Shown here: positions 1 to 6,357 of the stretch, one piece after another | How the letters are laid out: every line of letters starts with the position of its first letter | Numbering within the stretch: the stretch's first letter is position 1 | Assembly: GCA_027484885.1 (NCBI GenBank) | Contig: JAIXSD010000775.1 | Coordinates: forward strand, 1-6,357 | Direction: 5' to 3' | DNA from: Rubrivivax sp. | GTDB taxonomy: Bacteria; Pseudomonadota; Gammaproteobacteria; Burkholderiales; Burkholderiaceae_C | DNA length: 6,357 nucleotides | Translations under genes and position numbers: made by a program | The notes under the pieces: generated by a model | Seen by the model: only the letters and a program-made list of their open reading frames with translations | What the model was told of the DNA's origin: nothing | The model's database searches: none

Positions 1-1679
<1,679 letters not shown>

Positions 1680-1688
1680 GGCTCGGGT

Positions 1689-1693
1689 CTCCT
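1689..1693 (-). promoter_or_regulatory. Ribosome binding site of glmS
   Basis: On the minus strand the bases read AGGAG, nine bases before the ATG at 1679. This spacing, together with the invariant Met-Cys-Gly-Ile start of GlmS, fixes the start codon. Confidence 0.8.
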
Positions 1694-1772
1694 GAAGATG
1701 TTGAGGTGCTAACCCGCTGAGGGCTGGAGCACACTGCTTGGGTTTGCAATGGAGCGCATCGTAGGCACAGGC

Positions 1773-1810
1773 TTGAAATCGATGCTTTCAATTTTTTGCC
1801 TCATTTGAAA
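1773..1810. promoter_or_regulatory. Three TTGAAA half-sites in the glmS / regulator divergent region
   Basis: The AT-rich part of the 184-base gap between glmS and the divergent regulator holds TTGAAA at 1773-1778, its inverted partner TTTCAA at 1786-1791 and a third TTGAAA at 1805-1810. The first two form a perfect 6-base inverted repeat with a 7-base spacer. Lrp/AsnC proteins commonly bind AT-rich imperfect dyads in front of their own or neighbouring genes, so an autoregulatory operator acting on one or both genes is plausible. This is inferred from position and symmetry only. The rest of the gap (1694-1772 and 1815-1863) shows no further clear motif. Confidence 0.4.
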
Positions 1811-1814
1811 TAAT
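1786..1814 (+). promoter_or_regulatory. Weak candidate promoter for the Lrp/AsnC regulator
   Basis: AATAAT at 1809-1814 matches five of six bases of the sigma-70 -10 consensus. TTTCAA at 1786-1791 sits exactly 17 bases upstream but is a poor -35 match (three of six). The half-sites described for this region would overlap such a promoter, as expected for an autorepressor. No convincing sigma-70 promoter for glmS was found on the other strand. Confidence 0.25.
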
Positions 1815-1863
1815 CAACCATCACACATTGGGCGTGACAACTTATTTCACGAAAGCAATCAAG

Positions 1864-2352
1864 ATGAACGATTCAAGCGAGGCGCTGAGCCTGGATGCCA
1901 CCGATTTGCGCATCCTGGACCTGCTGCAGACCGACGCCTCGCTGTCCAACCAGGACCTGGCGCAGCAAGCCCATGTCTCGCCCGCCACCTGCCTGCGCCG
2001 GGTCAAGCGCCTGCTGGACGGCGGCATCATCGAGCGGCGCGTCGCCCTGCTCTCGGCCGAAAAATTGGGCGCCGGCCTGAGCGCCATCGTCGAGATCACG
2101 CTGGACCGCCAGGGCGCCGAGCATCTGCAGGCCTTTGAAGCCCGTGTGCTGGGTGAAGCGGCGGTGCAGCAGTGCTACCAGGTCTCGCCAGGGCCGGACT
2201 TTGTGCTGATCCTGCAGGTGCCCGATATGGCGGCCTACCAGGCCCTGGTGCTGCGCCTGTTCACGCAGGACGCCAATGTGCGCAACGTCAAAGCCTTTTT
2301 CAGCGTGCGGCGCGGCAAGTTCGAGCCGCGCATTGCCCTGCCCAAGCTCTGA
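1864..2352 (+). CDS. Lrp/AsnC-family transcriptional regulator
   Basis: This 162-residue protein has the usual length and two-domain plan of the family. Residues about 10-58 form the winged helix-turn-helix: LDATDLRILDLLQTDASLSNQ, then DLAQQAHVSPATCLRRVKRL as the recognition part, then GIIERR. Residues about 70-155 form the RAM ligand-binding and oligomerisation domain, with VSPGPDFVLILQVPDMAAY as its conserved core. Such proteins bind DNA as dimers or octamers, often sense amino acids, and frequently control their own gene. I chose the ATG at 1864, with a weak GAAAG eight bases upstream; an in-frame TTG at 1828 would add 12 residues that resemble no family member. The gene is divergent from glmS and convergent with the first protease gene, 85 bases between stop codons. 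The effector and targets cannot be read from sequence. The family call is firm; a named member (Lrp, AsnC, BkdR or other) is not. Confidence 0.93.
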   Translation: MNDSSEALSLDATDLRILDLLQTDASLSNQDLAQQAHVSPATCLRRVKRLLDGGIIERRVALLSAEKLGAGLSAIVEITLDRQGAEHLQAFEARVLGEAAVQQCYQVSPGPDFVLILQVPDMAAYQALVLRLFTQDANVRNVKAFFSVRRGKFEPRIALPKL

Positions 2353-2384
2353 AGACCGGCACCCCACCAAAGCCAGGCGCCCAG

Positions 2385-2408
2385 AAAAAAGGCGACCCGA
2401 AGGTCGCC
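2385..2408 (-). terminator. Intrinsic terminator of protease gene 1 (TTCG tetraloop)
   Basis: Read on the minus strand, a 7-base-pair stem GGCGACC / GGTCGCC closes a TTCG loop, the very stable C(UUCG)G type, and is followed directly by six T residues. It lies about 30 bases past the stop of the 2438-3472 gene. On the plus strand no T-run follows the stem, so it is not an obvious terminator for the convergent Lrp/AsnC gene. It is a near-copy of the terminator at 3695-3720. Confidence 0.9.
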
Positions 2409-2418
2409 TCTCACAGTC

Positions 2419-2436
2419 TCCCGGGTGATGCCGGGA
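2419..2436 (-). other. Stem-loop just after the stop of protease gene 1
   Basis: TCCCGG at 2419-2424 pairs with CCGGGA at 2431-2436 (six base pairs, six-base loop), starting one base beyond the stop codon and ten bases before the terminator. It has no T-run of its own. The downstream flank of protease gene 2 also has a stem-loop in the equivalent place, so it may protect the transcript end. Confidence 0.45.
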
Positions 2437-2437
2437 A

Positions 2438-3472
2438 TCAGGCCTTGTTGCGGCGACGCACGCTGGCCCCCACGGCCAGCAGGCCCAGGGCCATCAAGGC
2501 ATAGGTTTGCGGCTCGGGCACAGCGGTGATGGAGTTGATCCAATCGGCATGCGAGAACACGGCGGTGGACGCCGCCAGATCACCGAAGCTGGAGTTGGTG
2601 CCGGCCAGAACATCGCAGTCGCTCACGCCCAGCGCGGCATTGCAGCCACCCCAGCCCCAGGAATGCACGCCAGCCAGCAGCCAGCGGTTGTTGTCGGCGT
2701 CCCAGACGAAATCGCCGCCGCCCGAGTCACCACCAGCGATCTGCGCTTCCAGGCCGGCGCCCAGGCCGGTGCTGCTGGTCCAGCCCGTGCCCCAGGCCTC
2801 ACCCAGGCGGGCAATGGCGTTCTTGGCGGCCGTGCCGTTGTCGAAGTCGCTGATGTACTCAACGCCAAATGCGCCTTGATCCGCCACGTCGATGGTGTTG
2901 TAGCCGAAGTGAGCCTTGCCCCAATCGAAGCCGCCGCTGTTGCCGGTGGCGCCGGTGCCGGTCAGGCCATAGCCGGCGAGCAGGAAGTCTTTCTTCAGAT
3001 CGTTGCCAGTGCTCAGGGCGAAACCGTTGATGTTGGTGACGGCCTGGTCGAGCTTGATGATGGCGATGTCCGAGCCCGTGCCCAGCGAGGCCTGCTCACC
3101 TTGCCAGCCGCTGTGCACCCAGGCCTGAGCGGCATTGCGTTGCACCGCGCCTTGCTTGAAATCGATGGTCATGGCGCTGAAGTTGTCGGCGCAGTGGGCG
3201 GCTGTCAGCACGTACTGGCCGCCGGCCAGCAGCGAGCCCGAGCAGATCCAGCTGCCCTGGTCATTGGAGTAGAGCAGACGGGCCACGCCGTCGAGCGCGC
3301 CGTTGTCGGCGCCGGGCTGCAGCACCCAGGACGCCGGGTTGCCGGTCGAGACCACCAGGGCCTGCTTGTCGGTGAACAGGTCGCTGGCGCTGGCCTGGGC
3401 GGCGGTGCTGGCCATCAGGGCCACGGCCGCGGCAATCAGGCCGCGCTGCAGGCGTGTGGATGTGGGGGTCAT
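2438..3472 (-). CDS. PEP-CTERM chymotrypsin-fold serine protease (paralogue 1)
   Basis: This 344-residue protein is a predicted secreted serine protease, probably exported by Sec, then cleaved and sorted by an exosortase. Residues 1-27 are a signal peptide (basic start, hydrophobic 11-20, likely cleavage after AQA at 25-27). The S1-family domain has TAAHC with His93, GSDIAI with Asp135 and GGDSGGG with Ser250, so the triad is complete. SWG at 271-273 matches the substrate-binding strand. Cys77/Cys94 fit the classical His-loop disulfide; Cys277/Cys286 may form another. The tail from Val318 (VPEP, hydrophobic stretch, then RRR at 339-341) is a textbook PEP-CTERM signal. The ATG at 3472 has AGGAG nine bases upstream; the open frame continues to 3682, but that extension has no signal peptide. 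Oddities: GDSGGG replaces the usual GDSGGP, and the trypsin Asp189 and Cys191 equivalents are Gln244 and Ala246. The natural substrate is unknown. It is a tandem paralogue of the 3765-4934 gene. Confidence 0.93.
   Translation of the reverse strand: MTPTSTRLQRGLIAAAVALMASTAAQASASDLFTDKQALVVSTGNPASWVLQPGADNGALDGVARLLYSNDQGSWICSGSLLAGGQYVLTAAHCADNFSAMTIDFKQGAVQRNAAQAWVHSGWQGEQASLGTGSDIAIIKLDQAVTNINGFALSTGNDLKKDFLLAGYGLTGTGATGNSGGFDWGKAHFGYNTIDVADQGAFGVEYISDFDNGTAAKNAIARLGEAWGTGWTSSTGLGAGLEAQIAGGDSGGGDFVWDADNNRWLLAGVHSWGWGGCNAALGVSDCDVLAGTNSSFGDLAASTAVFSHADWINSITAVPEPQTYALMALGLLAVGASVRRRNKA
2469..2529 (-). repeat. Near-identical PEP-CTERM tail DNA, copy 1
   Basis: These 61 bases encode most of the sorting tail of protease 1. 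They match 3793-3853 in protease 2 with three mismatches by my hand alignment, a closer match than most of the protease domain shows. The protein tails share AVPEPQTYALMALGLLAVGA. Confidence 0.8.
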
Positions 3473-3481
3473 GGGGAAGAT

Positions 3482-3486
3482 CTCCT
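3482..3486 (-). promoter_or_regulatory. Ribosome binding site of protease gene 1
   Basis: On the minus strand AGGAG lies nine bases before the ATG at 3472. It decides the start: the longer in-frame reading to 3682 would bury this site and place about 70 non-signal residues before the signal peptide. Confidence 0.85.
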
Positions 3487-3600
3487 CGAAATCAATGTCT
3501 TTGTGCTCATGTGCGGCTGTGCAAACACAGGCCCTGCGCCTGCTTTGCCCGGGGCACGCACCCCGCCTCCGATTCGGGTGTGCGGGCCCTTGTGACCGCG

Positions 3601-3617
3601 CCATGAATATGCCATGG
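3601..3617. promoter_or_regulatory. Candidate operator dyad upstream of protease gene 1
   Basis: The site reads CCATG-AATATGC-CATGG, five-base inverted arms around a seven-base core, 128 bases before the ATG of protease gene 1. The same architecture with the AATATG core recurs at 5047-5063 before protease gene 2, where the arms carry different but matched bases. On the minus strand a run of six G (bases 3633-3638) lies 21 bases upstream of CATATT, the same spacing as in the other copy. Binding by a regulator is inferred. The rest of the 3473-3694 gap shows no clear sigma-70 -35/-10 pair. Confidence 0.5.
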
Positions 3618-3694
3618 GCCAAAGGCGCCATGCCCCCCGGATCACGGGCCGGGAGAAACCCCGATTGCCCAGCCCCGCCCACGACGCGCCCATG

Positions 3695-3720
3695 AAAAAA
3701 GCGACCCGAAGGTCGCTTTT
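3695..3720 (-). terminator. Intrinsic terminator of protease gene 2 (TTCG tetraloop)
   Basis: On the minus strand the stem GCGACC / GGTCGC closes a TTCG loop and runs on through four A-T pairs into a six-T tail (ten base pairs in all, 3697-3706 with 3711-3720). It ends transcription of the 3765-4934 gene about 45 bases past its stop, which argues that protease gene 1 is mostly transcribed from its own promoter. The T-run on the other strand (3717-3720) is shorter. The loop, inner stem, T-run and following TGGGCGC are shared with the terminator at 2385-2408. Confidence 0.9.
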
Positions 3721-3727
3721 CATCGGC

Positions 3728-3749
3728 TGCGGCGAGCTGGGTCGCCGCA
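3728..3749 (-). other. Stem-loop between the stop of protease gene 2 and its terminator
   Basis: TGCGGCGA at 3728-3735 pairs perfectly with TCGCCGCA at 3742-3749 around a six-base loop, 15 bases past the stop codon and seven bases before the TTCG terminator. It parallels the shorter hairpin at 2419-2436. GGGTCGC in this element (3739-3745) could alternatively pair with GCGACCC of the terminator stem (3701-3707). Confidence 0.5.
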
Positions 3750-3764
3750 TTTACTCTCGCTCGC

Positions 3765-4934
3765 TCAAGCCTTGCGGCGGCGTGCAGCAGCGCCCACGGC
3801 CAGCAGGCCCAGGGCCATCAGCGCATAGGTTTGCGGCTCGGGCACGGCGGTGACCGAGGCGATCCACTGACCGTGCGAGAACACGGCGGTGGAGCCCGAC
3901 AGGTCGCCGTAGCTGGAGCTGTTGTTCATGGCGTTGTCGCAGCCCGTCAGGCCCAGGAAGTCGCAAGCGCCTTGGCCATTGGCCGCATTGCCTTGCCAGC
4001 CCCAGGAATGCACGCCGGACAGCACCCATTCCGTGCCGTTCCAGACGAAGTCGCCGCCACCCGAGTCGCCACCGGCGATCAGGCCTTCCACGCCGCCTTG
4101 GCCCAGGTCACTGCTGAACTGGTTGCCGGTGGCATTGGCGATGCGCTGCAGGGTGTTGTTGCCATCGGTGCCGCGGTCGAAGTCGACCATATAGGTCACG
4201 CCGTAGCGGTAGTAGTCGGGGTTGTAGCCCCAGCCCGCGCCCAGCGTGTCGCCCACAGCCTTGTTGAAGGTCTTGCTGTCGACATCGAAGGTGTTGAAGG
4301 CGTAGTGACCGTAGGCGCCGTCGTTCCAGTTGGTGCCGGAGTTGACGTTGGCGTTCTGGGTCGTGCCGTAGCCGGCCATGATGTGGGTCTTGCCGACATC
4401 ATTGGTGGTGCTCAGCTTGTAGCCCTGGATGGTGGTCACGGCCGTGTCCAGCTTCAGAATGGCAATGTCCGAGCCGTTGTCGGCCGAGTTGTTGAAGCCT
4501 TGCCAGGCCGGGTGCAGGATGGCGTCGCCCACGGCAACGTTGCGGGTCACGGTGGCGGTGCCGTTGAACCAGCCGAACTGCACCTTCATCGAGGTGAAGT
4601 CATCGGCGCAGTGCGCCGCGGTCAGCACGTACTGGCCACCGGCCAGCAGCGAACCGGAGCAGCCGTAGCTGCCGCCATCGCTGGTGGTGAAGCTCAGACG
4701 GGCCACGCCGTCCAGCAGGCCTGCCACGCCGGCAATGCTTTGGCCGGGAGCGAAACGCCAGTTGGACGGGGCGCTGGTGTTGCCGGTCAGCGGGTCCAAA
4801 TTGCCCAGGCTGCCCACGCTGCTGGGCAGGCTCAGGTCCGGGGCTTGCTGGTTGCCCAGAGCCTGTGCGCCGCCGGCCATGGCCAACAAGGCGGCCGCCG
4901 CGATCCAATGAAGAGTTGCTTTGTTCTTTGCCAC
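3765..4934 (-). CDS. PEP-CTERM chymotrypsin-fold serine protease (paralogue 2, GTG start)
   Basis: This 389-residue predicted secreted serine protease shares its plan with paralogue 1. Residues 1-25 are a signal peptide with likely cleavage after AQA (23-25). A Ser/Pro/Gly/Asn-rich segment of about 40 residues follows that paralogue 1 lacks in this form. The domain has TAAHC with His108, GSDIAI with Asp156, GGDSGGG with Ser291 and SWG at 310-312. Cys92/Cys109 fit the His-loop disulfide, and Cys324/Cys332 may pair. The PEP-CTERM tail begins at Val364 (VPEP), then a hydrophobic stretch and RRR at 385-387. The Asp-to-Ser distance is 135 residues against 115 in paralogue 1, with Tyr/Asn-rich insertions near 197-245. 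The start is GTG at 4934, supported by GAGAGGGA six bases upstream and by the signal peptide beginning there. Leu285 and Ala287 occupy the trypsin Asp189 and Cys191 positions. It is expected at the cell surface or in the matrix after exosortase processing; the substrate is unknown. Confidence 0.93.
   Translation of the reverse strand: MAKNKATLHWIAAAALLAMAGGAQALGNQQAPDLSLPSSVGSLGNLDPLTGNTSAPSNWRFAPGQSIAGVAGLLDGVARLSFTTSDGGSYGCSGSLLAGGQYVLTAAHCADDFTSMKVQFGWFNGTATVTRNVAVGDAILHPAWQGFNNSADNGSDIAILKLDTAVTTIQGYKLSTTNDVGKTHIMAGYGTTQNANVNSGTNWNDGAYGHYAFNTFDVDSKTFNKAVGDTLGAGWGYNPDYYRYGVTYMVDFDRGTDGNNTLQRIANATGNQFSSDLGQGGVEGLIAGGDSGGGDFVWNGTEWVLSGVHSWGWQGNAANGQGACDFLGLTGCDNAMNNSSSYGDLSGSTAVFSHGQWIASVTAVPEPQTYALMALGLLAVGAAARRRKA
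3793..3853 (-). repeat. Near-identical PEP-CTERM tail DNA, copy 2
   Basis: Partner of 2469-2529: 61 bases with three mismatches, in the same frame and encoding the same sorting-tail residues of protease 2. Confidence 0.8.
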
Positions 4935-4940
4935 GCTGAG

Positions 4941-4948
4941 TCCCTCTC
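4941..4948 (-). promoter_or_regulatory. Ribosome binding site of protease gene 2
   Basis: On the minus strand GAGAGGGA ends six bases before the GTG at 4934. No in-frame ATG, GTG or TTG was seen in the roughly 25 bases upstream, so the GTG start is preferred. Confidence 0.7.
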
Positions 4949-5024
4949 GATGCTGTGCTTTTACGATCTGTCCGCCCCACTCTGTGCACGTCGGCTTCTG
5001 GCCGCGGGGGGCGAATTGTTAAGG

Positions 5025-5037
5025 GTTTGTTTCAAAC
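5025..5037. other. Small inverted repeat in the leader of protease gene 2
   Basis: GTTTG and CAAAC form five-base arms around TTT in an AT-rich patch about 90 bases before the GTG start. It could be a small hairpin in the 5' leader or a protein site. The -35/-10 pairs that could be drawn here have wrong spacing, so no promoter is called. Confidence 0.25.
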
Positions 5038-5046
5038 AGACCCAGG

Positions 5047-5063
5047 TCGTGAATATGGCACGA
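5047..5063. promoter_or_regulatory. Candidate operator dyad upstream of protease gene 2
   Basis: The site reads TCGTG-AATATGG-CACGA, five-base inverted arms around a seven-base core, 112 bases before the GTG of protease gene 2. It matches the site at 3601-3617 in length, core and symmetry while the arm bases differ in matched pairs. A G-run on the minus strand (5079-5083) stands 21 bases upstream of CATATT, as in the other copy. The rest of the gap up to rlmI (5084-5173) holds no gene, and no hairpin with a T-run was found for rlmI. Confidence 0.5.
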
Positions 5064-5067
5064 GAGC

Positions 5068-5083
5068 GGGGGCCTTGACCCCC
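5068..5083. other. G/C-run inverted repeat between rlmI and protease gene 2
   Basis: GGGGG at 5068-5072 pairs with CCCCC at 5079-5083 around a six-base loop. It lies about 90 bases past the rlmI stop without a T-run, so it is at best a weak terminator or pause site. Its C-run is also the conserved G-run (minus strand) of the candidate operator region. Confidence 0.3.
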
Positions 5084-5173
5084 TTCACCCGGGGCAGGAA
5101 TTTCCACTAAGGGAATCCACCAGGGCACAGCGCATCACCCCGCGGCGCGCACAAAACGGCGGCTGCCCTGGCC

Positions 5174-6355
5174 TCAGCTTTTCAGGATCAGCAAGCCCTT
5201 GAGGTACTCGCCCTCGGGGAAGCAGATGGTCTGCGGATGGTCGGGCGTGGCGCCCACGCGGTCGAGGATGAAGCCATCGGCCTCGGCGTCCAGGCCTGCA
5301 CCGGCCACGATCTTGTGGAAGAGATCGGGGCTGATGCCGCCCGAGCAAGAGAAGGTGAAGAGCACGCCGCCCGGCTTGAGCAGGCGCAGGCCCAGGCGGT
5401 TGATGTCCTTGTAGGCGCGCGCGGCGCGCTCGGCGTGGGCGGCCGTGGGCGCGAACTTGGGCGGGTCCAGCACGATGGCGTCGAACTGCCGGCCTTCTTT
5501 GAGAAAGCCGCGCAAGGTGGCGTTGACGTCGGCATCCAGCGCCCGGTGCAGCTCGGGCGCAAAACCGTTCAGGGCCACATGAGCGGTGGCACGGGCCAGG
5601 GCCGGCGCCGAGGAGTCCACGCTGATCACCTCTTGTGCCCCGCCCGCCAGCGCTGCCACCGAAAAGCCGCCGGTGTAGCTGTAGCAGTTCAGCACAGACT
5701 GGCAGCCGTACTGGCGCACCGTGTCGGCAAACTTCTTGCGGTTGTCGCGCTGGTCGAGGTAATAACCGGTCTTGTGGCCTTCGGCCACGTCCAGGCTCAG
5801 GCGCCACTGGTGTTCGCTGATCGTCACTTCCGTGGCGCCCTCGCCACGCAGCCAGCCGGTCACCTGGGGCAAACCCTCCAACTCACGCACCTGCGCATCC
5901 GAGCGTTCGAACAGGCGGCTCAGGCCAGTGGCGGCCAGCAGGTGGTCGGCGATGACCGCCTTCCAGCGCTCGGCGCCGCTGGACAGGAACTGGGCCACCA
6001 GGGTGTCGCCATAGCGGTCGACGATCAGGCCCGGCAGGCCATCGGCCTCGCCATGAACCAGGCGCAGCGCGTCCGAGGTAATCGGCAGGCGTGTGCGCAC
6101 GGCCAGGGCCCGGTCCAGGCGCTGGCGGAAGAAGGCGGCGTCGATGCGCTGGCCTTCGTCAAAGCTCCAGGCGCGCAGGCGGATCTGTGATTGCGGGCTG
6201 AACGCCGCCCAGCACAGGAACGCGCCCTCCGCCGACTCGACACGCACGGTCTCGCCTGCATCTGCGCTGCCGCGTGCGATCGAGCTCTCAAACACCCAGG
6301 GGTGGCGGCGCTGCAGCGAGCGCTCCTTGCCGGCACGGATGACGATTTTTTTCAT
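5174..6355 (-). CDS. rlmI: 23S rRNA (cytosine-1962-C5) methyltransferase RlmI
   Basis: RlmI transfers a methyl group from S-adenosylmethionine to C5 of C1962 in 23S rRNA. The 393-residue length is close to the E. coli protein (396), and landmarks agree along its whole length. The N-terminal PUA-like RNA-binding domain (about 1-75) has RRHPWVF (16-22) and SPQSQIR (53-59). GEADGLPG (102-109) and GHKTGYYLDQRDNR (193-206) follow. The Rossmann methyltransferase domain has LNCYSYTGGF (222-231) as the SAM-binding loop, VDSS (246-249), DPPKF (297-301), AYKDIN (314-319) and TFSCSGG (334-340), with Cys337 in a conserved position, then FPEGEYLKG (379-387). The ATG at 6355 fits the family start, but only two bases upstream are visible, so its ribosome site and promoter cannot be judged. 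The gene is oriented with the proteases but separated from them by 239 bases. No truncation or missing motif was seen. Confidence 0.95.
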   Translation of the reverse strand: MKKIVIRAGKERSLQRRHPWVFESSIARGSADAGETVRVESAEGAFLCWAAFSPQSQIRLRAWSFDEGQRIDAAFFRQRLDRALAVRTRLPITSDALRLVHGEADGLPGLIVDRYGDTLVAQFLSSGAERWKAVIADHLLAATGLSRLFERSDAQVRELEGLPQVTGWLRGEGATEVTISEHQWRLSLDVAEGHKTGYYLDQRDNRKKFADTVRQYGCQSVLNCYSYTGGFSVAALAGGAQEVISVDSSAPALARATAHVALNGFAPELHRALDADVNATLRGFLKEGRQFDAIVLDPPKFAPTAAHAERAARAYKDINRLGLRLLKPGGVLFTFSCSGGISPDLFHKIVAGAGLDAEADGFILDRVGATPDHPQTICFPEGEYLKGLLILKS

Positions 6356-6357
6356 CG

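Noticed and set aside
1680..1863. glmS ribozyme in the leader
   Set aside because: That element is found in Firmicutes; the leader is short and no matching conserved core or pseudoknot could be seen.
1828..1863. Earlier TTG start for the Lrp/AsnC regulator
   Set aside because: It would add 12 residues unlike the family N-terminus, while the ATG at 1864 gives a usual-length protein.
2398..2436. Bidirectional terminator for the Lrp/AsnC gene
   Set aside because: Neither hairpin is followed by a T-run on the plus strand. The regulator may end by another mechanism.
3469..3750. Short minus-strand frame running from the gene 2 terminator into the gene 1 leader
   Set aside because: It translates through a hairpin terminator. 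The similar peptide in a frame at 2235-2543 arises only because the terminators are copies.
5041..5070. Plus-strand TGGCACG as a sigma-54 -24 element
   Set aside because: No TTGC follows at the -12 position, and it points away from protease gene 2 toward the end of rlmI.
2507..5078. Long plus-strand open frames over both protease genes (2507-3595 and 3831-5078)
   Set aside because: Both lie opposite well-supported proteases with full catalytic motifs, and their translations look like mirror-frame Gly/Ala/Val sequence with no recognisable domain.
5237..6190. Plus-strand open frame opposite rlmI (317 codons)
   Set aside because: It is antisense to a full-length RlmI and has no domain signature.

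Overview
The window is high-GC, tightly packed bacterial DNA. The glmS protein, the rlmI protein and above all the PEP-CTERM sorting tails (VPEPQTYALM... followed by an Arg cluster) point to a betaproteobacterium of the order Burkholderiales. The Rubrivivax/Leptothrix/Roseateles/Paucibacter-like group is the best guess. That placement is inferred from protein style; no rRNA is present to confirm it.

Layout, left to right. Bases 1-1679 (minus) hold glmS, cut at its 3' end by the window edge. A 184-base AT-rich divergent intergenic region follows, with three TTGAAA/TTTCAA half-sites, and then an Lrp/AsnC-family regulator on the plus strand (1864-2352). Convergent to it are two tandem minus-strand paralogues (2438-3472 and 3765-4934). 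Both encode secreted chymotrypsin-fold serine proteases with complete His-Asp-Ser triads and a C-terminal PEP-CTERM signal. The last gene (5174-6355, minus) is rlmI, the 23S rRNA m5C methyltransferase; its start codon lies two bases from the window edge.

The protease pair is the accessory part of the window. Each gene is a complete module. It has its own upstream region, a Shine-Dalgarno site, a signal peptide, the protease domain, a sorting tail, a stem-loop just after the stop codon and then an intrinsic terminator with a TTCG loop. The two terminators are near-copies of each other, so the pair looks like a tandem duplication that included the 3' flank. Upstream of each gene lies a 17-base dyad with the same AATATG core. 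Its arms differ between copies but stay self-complementary, and a G-run sits at exactly the same distance in both. This is the most interesting regulatory signal in the window and suggests that a shared factor controls both proteases.

The flanking genes are housekeeping: amino-sugar synthesis for the cell envelope (glmS) and ribosome modification (rlmI). The exosortase and polysaccharide genes expected to process PEP-CTERM proteins are not in the window. No tRNA, rRNA, CRISPR array or insertion sequence was seen.
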